Source of the DNA: Nucisporomicrobium flavum
GTDB taxonomy: Bacteria; Actinomycetota; Actinomycetes; Mycobacteriales; Micromonosporaceae
Direction: 5' to 3'
DNA length: 64,000 bases
Assembly: GCF_016464385.1 (NCBI RefSeq)
Contig: NZ_JADMLH010000004.1
Coordinates: 451,479 to 515,478 of the forward strand
Position numbers and translations under genes: made by a program. Each line of letters opens with the position of its first letter. Position 1 is the first letter of the stretch. The notes beneath the pieces are model-generated. The model saw only the letters and a list, made by a program, of their open reading frames with translations. It searched no databases and was not told the DNA's origin. Below are positions 59,497-64,000 of the stretch, piece by piece.

Positions 59497-62400
59497 GTGC
59501 CAGGTAAGGCCCGCGTACACGAGCTCGCGAAGGAGCTCGGGGTCGACAGCAAGACCGTTCTCGCCAAGCTCAAGGAGATGGGCGAGTTCGTCAAGTCCGC
59601 ATCCAGCACGGTCGAGGCCCCTGTGGCCCGACGGCTGAGGGGTGCCCTCGACGCCCAGAACGGTGCCGCTGCCGCGGCTCCCGCCACGGCGGCGCCGAGC
59701 GCCCCGGCGCCCAGCGCGCCCCGTCCCAGCCCCACGACCGCCCGGCCGCAGCCGCCGCGCCGGCCTACGGCTCCGGCCGCGGAAGCGCCCAGCGCGCCCG
59801 CGTCCCCGGCGCCGAGCCCCGGCTCGCTGGCCCGGCCCAAGCCGCCGGCACCGAGCCGTCCGGGCCCCACGCCCGGCCCGGTCGCCAAGCCGGCGAGCGC
59901 ACACGACATCGAGGTGGCGGCCGCCGAGGCGCGCGCCTCGGCACTCAAGGCCGAGCAGGAAGCCGCGGTGAAGGCGGCGCAGGCCGCCCGTACCCGTGAC
60001 GCCGAGCGCCGGGCGCAGCAGCCCCCGGCCGACGGCACCTCCCGGCCGCGGCCCCCGGGCCCCGGCTCGGTCCCGCCGCGTCCGGGCTCTCCCGCGGCCG
60101 CCCGTCCCGGCACGCCGGGCGCTCCGGCCCCGGGTCGTCCCGGCCCGGCCGGTGGCGCTCCGCGCCCGCCGGCCCGCGGTCCCGGCAACAACCCGTTCGG
60201 CGTGTCCGGCGGCGCGAGCGCGCGGCCGACCCCGTCGGCGATGCCGCGTCCCAACCCGGCGGGCATGCCGCCGCGGCCGAGCCCTGCCTCGATGCCGCCG
60301 CGGCCCAGTCCCGCGTCCATGCCCTCGCAGCGTCCCGGCCGTCCGGCCGGACCCGGCACCGGCCGTCCCGGCGGTCCCGGTGGCGGTCGTGGCGGTCCCG
60401 GTGGCGGTGGCTTCCGTCCCGGTGGCGGCGGCGGTGCCGGTGGCGGCGGTTACCGTGGCGGCCCAGGTGGCGGTGCCGGTGCCGGTGGCGGCGGTTACCG
60501 TGGCGGCCCCGGTGGCGGCGGCGGTGCCGGTGGCGGCTTCCGTCCCGGTGGCGGCGGCGGTGGCCCGGTCGGTGGCGCCCCCGGTCGTCCGGGTGGCGGC
60601 GGCCGCGGTCGTGGCGGCGGTGCCGCGGGTGCCTTCGGGCGTCCCGGTGGCCGGCCGACCCGTGGCCGGAAGTCGAAGAAGCAGAGGCGTCAGGAGTTCG
60701 ACAACCTGTCGGCTCCGCAGATGAGCTCGGGCGCCCCGCGCGGTCAGGGTCAGGAGATCCGGCTGTCGCGCGGTGCGTCGCTCTCCGACTTCGCCGACAA
60801 GATCAACGCGAACCCCGGCTCGCTGGTCCAGGAGATGTTCAACCTGGGCGAGATGGTGACGGCGACGCAGTCGTGCTCCGACGACACGCTGCTGCTGCTC
60901 GGCGAGCACCTGGGCTTCAACGTGCAGATCGTCAGCCCCGAGGACGAGGACCGCGAGCTGCTCGCGCAGTTCAACATCGACCTCGACGCCGACGTCGCCG
61001 AGGACCGCCTCGTCACCCGGCCGCCGGTCGTGACCGTCATGGGTCACGTCGACCACGGTAAGACGAAGCTGCTCGACGCGATCCGCAAGACCAACGTGGT
61101 GGCCGGCGAGGCGGGTGGCATCACCCAGCACATCGGCGCCTACCAGGTGGGCTACGAGCACAACGGCATCGACCGTGCCATCACCTTCCTGGACACCCCG
61201 GGTCACGAGGCGTTCACCGCCATGCGTGCCCGTGGCGCCCAGGCGACGGACATCGTCATCCTGGTGGTGGCCGCCGACGACGGCGTCATGCCGCAGACGG
61301 TGGAGGCGTTGAACCACGCCAAGGCGGCCGAGGTGCCGATCGTGGTCGCGGTCAACAAGGTCGACAAGCCGGACGCCAACCCGGAGAAGGTCCGCCAGCA
61401 GCTGGCCGACTACGGGCTGCTCGCCGAGGAGTACGGCGGCGAGACGATGTTCGTCAACGTCGCGGCGAAGCCCGGCATCGGCATCGACGACCTGCTCGAG
61501 GCCGTCCTGCTGACCGCCGACGCGTCGCTGGAGCTGACCGCTCCGATCGACGGCCCCGCCCAGGGTGTCGTGGTCGAGTCGCACCTGGACAAGGGCCGCG
61601 GTGCGGTCGCCACCGTCCTGGTGCAGAAGGGCACGCTCCGGGCCGGCGACTCGATCGTGGCGGGCGGCGCGCACGGCCGCGTCCGCGCCATGCTCGACGA
61701 GAACGGCCAGACCGTGGCCGAGGCCGAGCCGGCTCGTCCGGTCCTGGTGCTGGGTCTGACCTCGGTGCCGGGCGCGGGTGACACGTTCCTCGCCGCCGAG
61801 GACGACCGCACGGTGCGGCAGATCGCCGAGCAGCGGCAGGCACGCCGTCGCGCGGCGAGCTTCGCCAACTCGCGCGGCCGGGCCACCCTCGAGACGCTCA
61901 TGGAGCAGCTCAAGGAGGGCGAGAAGACCTCGCTCACGCTGCTCATCAAGGGTGACTCCTCCGGTTCGGTGGAGGCCCTCGAGGACGCGCTGTTCAAGAT
62001 CGAGATTCCGGACGAGATCCAGCTCAAGGTCATCCACCGCGGCGTCGGTGCGATCACCGAGAGCGACGTCAACCTGGCGTCGGCCTCGTCGGAGCAGATC
62101 GCGACGATCATCGGCTTCAACGTCCGGGCCTCGAACAAGGTCAAGGAGATGGCCGACCGCGCCGGCGTGGAGATCCGCTACTACAGCGTGATCTACCAGG
62201 CCATCGAGGAGATCGAGGCGGCGCTCAAGGGCCTGCTCAAGCCCGAGTACGAAGAGGTCGAGCTGGGCACGGCGGAGATCCGCGAGGTCTTCCGCTCGTC
62301 CAAGATCGGTCTCATCGCGGGTTGTATGGTCCGGTCGGGCCTCATCCGCCGCAACGCCAAGGCGCGCGTCCTGCGCGAGGGTGTCGTGGTGGCGGAGAAC

Positions 62401-62550
62401 GTCACGATCAGCTCGCTGAAGCGGTTCAAGGACGACGCCACCGAGGTCCGCGAGGGCTTCGAGTGTGGTCTGACGCTCCAGGGCTTCGGCACGCCGCAGA
62501 CAGGCGACGTGATCGAGACCTTCGAGATGCGCGAGAAGCCGCGGGCCTGA
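59497..62550 (+). CDS. infB: Translation initiation factor IF-2
   Basis: 1,017 residues. N-terminal IF2_N domain ([20 protein letters not shown]), then a very long disordered Ala/Pro-rich part and a Gly-rich RGG/GGG stretch (about 285-390), a second IF2_N-like part ([20 protein letters not shown]), and the GTPase: G1 [11 protein letters not shown] near residue 516, G2 [11 protein letters not shown]3 DTPGHEAF, G4 NKVDKP. Domains II-IV follow ([48 protein letters not shown] [20 protein letters not shown]). GTG 59497 has GAGGAG at 7-12 nt upstream. Ends at a strong terminator. Confidence 0.98.
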   Translation: MPGKARVHELAKELGVDSKTVLAKLKEMGEFVKSASSTVEAPVARRLRGALDAQNGAAAAAPATAAPSAPAPSAPRPSPTTARPQPPRRPTAPAAEAPSAPASPAPSPGSLARPKPPAPSRPGPTPGPVAKPASAHDIEVAAAEARASALKAEQEAAVKAAQAARTRDAERRAQQPPADGTSRPRPPGPGSVPPRPGSPAAARPGTPGAPAPGRPGPAGGAPRPPARGPGNNPFGVSGGASARPTPSAMPRPNPAGMPPRPSPASMPPRPSPASMPSQRPGRPAGPGTGRPGGPGGGRGGPGGGGFRPGGGGGAGGGGYRGGPGGGAGAGGGGYRGGPGGGGGAGGGFRPGGGGGGPVGGAPGRPGGGGRGRGGGAAGAFGRPGGRPTRGRKSKKQRRQEFDNLSAPQMSSGAPRGQGQEIRLSRGASLSDFADKINANPGSLVQEMFNLGEMVTATQSCSDDTLLLLGEHLGFNVQIVSPEDEDRELLAQFNIDLDADVAEDRLVTRPPVVTVMGHVDHGKTKLLDAIRKTNVVAGEAGGITQHIGAYQVGYEHNGIDRAITFLDTPGHEAFTAMRARGAQATDIVILVVAADDGVMPQTVEALNHAKAAEVPIVVAVNKVDKPDANPEKVRQQLADYGLLAEEYGGETMFVNVAAKPGIGIDDLLEAVLLTADASLELTAPIDGPAQGVVVESHLDKGRGAVATVLVQKGTLRAGDSIVAGGAHGRVRAMLDENGQTVAEAEPARPVLVLGLTSVPGAGDTFLAAEDDRTVRQIAEQRQARRRAASFANSRGRATLETLMEQLKEGEKTSLTLLIKGDSSGSVEALEDALFKIEIPDEIQLKVIHRGVGAITESDVNLASASSEQIATIIGFNVRASNKVKEMADRAGVEIRYYSVIYQAIEEIEAALKGLLKPEYEEVELGTAEIREVFRSSKIGLIAGCMVRSGLIRRNAKARVLREGVVVAENVTISSLKRFKDDATEVREGFECGLTLQGFGTPQTGDVIETFEMREKPRA

Positions 62551-62566
62551 TGACCCCGGCATGACC

Positions 62567-62598
62567 ACGGCCCCCGGTGCTCCGGCACCGGGGGCCGT
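62567..62598 (+). terminator. Strong terminator after infB
   Basis: ACGGCCCCCGGTGC (62567-62580) and GCACCGGGGGCCGT (62585-62598) are perfect 14-bp arms around TCCG, followed by tgtcttt. Confidence 0.9.
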
Positions 62599-62602
62599 TG
62601 TC

Positions 62603-62608
62603 TTTACT
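62603..62608 (+). promoter_or_regulatory. Possible -10 box (TTTACT) of the methylase gene
   Basis: TTTACT is followed by 6 nt and ATG 62615. It lies directly after the infB terminator; no ribosome site is seen. Confidence 0.35.
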
Positions 62609-62614
62609 ACTGGG

Positions 62615-63640
62615 ATGTCCCGCTACGCCCTCCTGCTCGCCCCCTCCGCCAACCGCGTCTACGCCGACCAGGCCGGCCGCCTCTCCCGGGCCGAGCTCGC
62701 CGCCTTCTCACCGGTGCTGACCGGCCCGCTGGACGACATCGACGAGACCACCATCGGCGGCGTGGGCTACCTGACCTTCACGGGCGACCTCGCCGACCGG
62801 GACATCGCGTACCTGTCGAACCTGTCCGCCGGTTACGCCCTCTTCGAACAGGCCGGCGACGACCTGCTGCGGCCCGTACCGCTGAGCCCGCTCGCCCGCT
62901 TCGACAGCGACCTCATCACGATCCCCAAATACGCCGGCAAGACCAACGAACAGTTCACCAAGCTGCTGCTCAACCTCACCCTGCTCGCCTCCGCCTCCGC
63001 GGAGCGCATGCTCGACAAGCAGCTCACCGTCTGCGACCCGCTGGCGGGCCGCGGGACCACGCTCAACCAGGCCCTCATGTACGGGTACGACGCGCTGGGC
63101 GTGGAGATCGACGGCAAGGACGTGGAGGCGTACAAGCTGTTCCTCCAGACGTGGCTGAAGCGCAAACGCCTCAAGCACACCGCGGAGCTCGTCCCCGTAC
63201 GCCGCCAGGGGCGCCGGGCCGCCCGCCGCCTCGAGGTGACACTGGCGGCCAGCAAGGAGGACCACAAGGCGGGCGCCGTGCAGAAGGTCACCGTGCTGCA
63301 CGCTGACACCACCCAGCTCGACGGCCTGCTGCGCCCCAACTGCGCTGACGTCGTCGTGGCGGACCTGCCGTACGGCGTGGCCCACGGCAGCTACGACGAC
63401 GAGGGCGGCATTTCCCGCCGGCCGCTGGACCTGCTCGAACGCGCCGTACCGCAGTGGGCCGGCCTGCTGCGCCCCGGCGGAGCGATCGGCCTGTCCTGGA
63501 ACACCAAGGTCGCCAAGCGCGAGCTCGCCGAGGACGTTCTGCTCGCCAACGGCCTGCAACTCGTCGCCCACGACACCCTGAGCCACCGCGTCGACCAGGG
63601 CATCGAGCGGGACGTCGTGGTCGCCCGCAAACCCGGATGA
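62615..63640 (+). CDS. TRM11/UPF0020-type RNA methyltransferase-like protein
   Basis: 341 residues. SAM-binding CDPLAGRGTTLNQALMYGYD, acidic loop LGVEIDGKDVEAYKLF and motif IV VVVADLPYGVAHG, the (N/D)xPY-type signature of N2-guanine RNA methylases. The N-terminal 100 residues (RYALLLAPSANRVYADQAGR, IPKYAGKTNEQFTKLLLNLT) may bind RNA. Target (tRNA or rRNA) unknown. It lies between infB and DUF503, where rbfA would be expected in many bacteria. Confidence 0.85.
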   Translation: MSRYALLLAPSANRVYADQAGRLSRAELAAFSPVLTGPLDDIDETTIGGVGYLTFTGDLADRDIAYLSNLSAGYALFEQAGDDLLRPVPLSPLARFDSDLITIPKYAGKTNEQFTKLLLNLTLLASASAERMLDKQLTVCDPLAGRGTTLNQALMYGYDALGVEIDGKDVEAYKLFLQTWLKRKRLKHTAELVPVRRQGRRAARRLEVTLAASKEDHKAGAVQKVTVLHADTTQLDGLLRPNCADVVVADLPYGVAHGSYDDEGGISRRPLDLLERAVPQWAGLLRPGGAIGLSWNTKVAKRELAEDVLLANGLQLVAHDTLSHRVDQGIERDVVVARKPG

Positions 63641-63659
63641 TCGGGTCGGCGGGCGGGCG

Positions 63660-63665
63660 TACGCT
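63660..63665 (+). promoter_or_regulatory. Probable -10 box (TACGCT) of the DUF503 gene
   Basis: TACGCT is followed by 8 nt and ATG 63674, no ribosome site. Confidence 0.4.
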
Positions 63666-63673
63666 GCTCCCTG

Positions 63674-63967
63674 ATGTATACGGAGACTGCGGTATTCGAC
63701 CTGCTCCTGCCCGGTGATTCGCGCTCGCTCAAGCAGAAACGCGCGTACGTACGGCCGATCATCGCGATGTTGCGCAAGTTCGAGGTCAGCGTGGCCGAGG
63801 TGGGGATGCACGACCTGCATGGGCGGGCTTTGATCGGGGTGGCCGCTGTCGCCGCTGAGCCTTCTCATGCGCGGGAAGTTGTCGATACGTGTGAGCACCA
63901 GGTTGCTGGGCGGCCTGAGGTTGAGCTTCTTTCCGTTCGGCGGCGGCTTTATGGGGATGACGACTGA
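63674..63967 (+). CDS. DUF503 (YlxP-like) protein
   Basis: 97 residues: TETAVFDLLLPGDSRSLKQK then RAYVRPIIAMLRKFEVSVAE, and a small beta part VGMHDLHGRALIGVAAVAAE. DUF503/YlxP proteins lie next to rbfA in many Gram-positive genomes; their role is unknown. The window ends 33 nt later in a G-rich run, so rbfA itself would lie beyond. Confidence 0.92.
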   Translation: MYTETAVFDLLLPGDSRSLKQKRAYVRPIIAMLRKFEVSVAEVGMHDLHGRALIGVAAVAAEPSHAREVVDTCEHQVAGRPEVELLSVRRRLYGDDD

Positions 63968-64000
63968 GGTTGTGGTTGCTGTGGGGGGTGGGGGGGGGGG

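Noticed and set aside
59371..62568. A very long open frame antisense to infB (over 1,000 codons)
   Set aside because: It is the mirror of a high-GC coding gene: repetitive Gly/Arg/Thr composition, no domain, no ribosome site, and it lies wholly over IF-2.
1..64000. tRNA, rRNA or known riboswitches
   Set aside because: I saw no cloverleaf-like sequence, conserved rRNA block or recognisable riboswitch core on either strand; covariance-model searches would be needed to exclude weak cases.
63968..64000. Meaningful G-run at the window end
   Set aside because: The last 33 bases are intergenic and G-rich; too short and at the edge, so it cannot be interpreted.

Overview
The window is very GC-rich (third codon positions almost all G or C) and is bacterial, high-GC Gram-positive. 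The gene order yraN-comM-dprA, rpsB-tsf-pyrH-frr-cdsA-rlmN, dxr-rip1-ispG-GNAT, glnA4-aldehyde dehydrogenase-SDR-amidotransferase-map and rimP-nusA-ylxR-infB is the actinobacterial housekeeping order, remembered from the Mycobacterium tuberculosis Rv2839c-Rv2898c region. The style (many GTG starts, Pro-rich tails, short CxxC...WPC proteins, an MBL-Rieske protein, tandem repeats between genes) points to Micromonosporaceae, probably Actinoplanes or a close relative. This placement is inference; no rRNA or tRNA gene is present to confirm it.

Layout. 1-3,535: an accessory margin with a truncated GntR regulator, two small proteins sharing a CxACxxxWPC motif, long gene-poor repeat-rich DNA and a small AlpA/excisionase-like regulator behind nested palindromes. 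3,713-6,795: dprA, comM and yraN on the minus strand (DNA uptake/recombination). 6,941-15,395: translation and lipid housekeeping genes (rpsB, tsf, pyrH, frr, cdsA, rlmN), a two-domain DivIVA-like protein and a DUF2631 protein. 15,526-25,301: MBL-Rieske fusion, SDR plus XRE regulator, inositol-phosphatase family enzyme, FAD oxidoreductase, MMPL transporter, BrkB-type protein and a YcxB-like protein. 25,340-28,972: the dxr-rip1-ispG operon (MEP isoprenoid pathway plus site-2 protease). 29,238-40,925: a mixed block with glycerophosphodiesterase, PadR, GNAT, LLM oxidoreductase, a self-contained ABC/YhgE/TetR operon, ArsR/DUF998, SDR, MerR and a possible overlooked micro-gene. 41,822-49,038: a permease, GlnA4-type ligase, aldehyde dehydrogenase, SDR and two class I amidotransferase-fold hydrolases that read as a gamma-glutamylation pathway for an amine, possibly ethanolamine. 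49,249-53,822: an HD protein, a 1,212-residue hybrid kinase/response regulator/PP2C/anti-sigma kinase and a facing STAS protein. 53,911-63,967: map, a VIT-type transporter, a nucleotidyltransferase, a DUF4439/lipoprotein pair, then rimP-nusA-ylxR-infB, an RNA-methylase-like protein and DUF503.

Cross-cutting signals. Many monocistronic or first genes have a TAnnnT hexamer 6-8 nt before the start codon and no Shine-Dalgarno, the signature of leaderless mRNAs. Several intergenic spaces hold unrelated tandem arrays (periods 6, 17, 18, 23, 29, 32 and about 47 bp) next to gene ends. The best candidates for new biology are the ABC/YhgE/TetR module with a degenerate ATPase carrying an acidic repeat tail and a TetR-type operator inside its promoter, the all-in-one partner-switching phosphorelay, the leader/micro-ORF upstream of merR, and the paired WPC microproteins.
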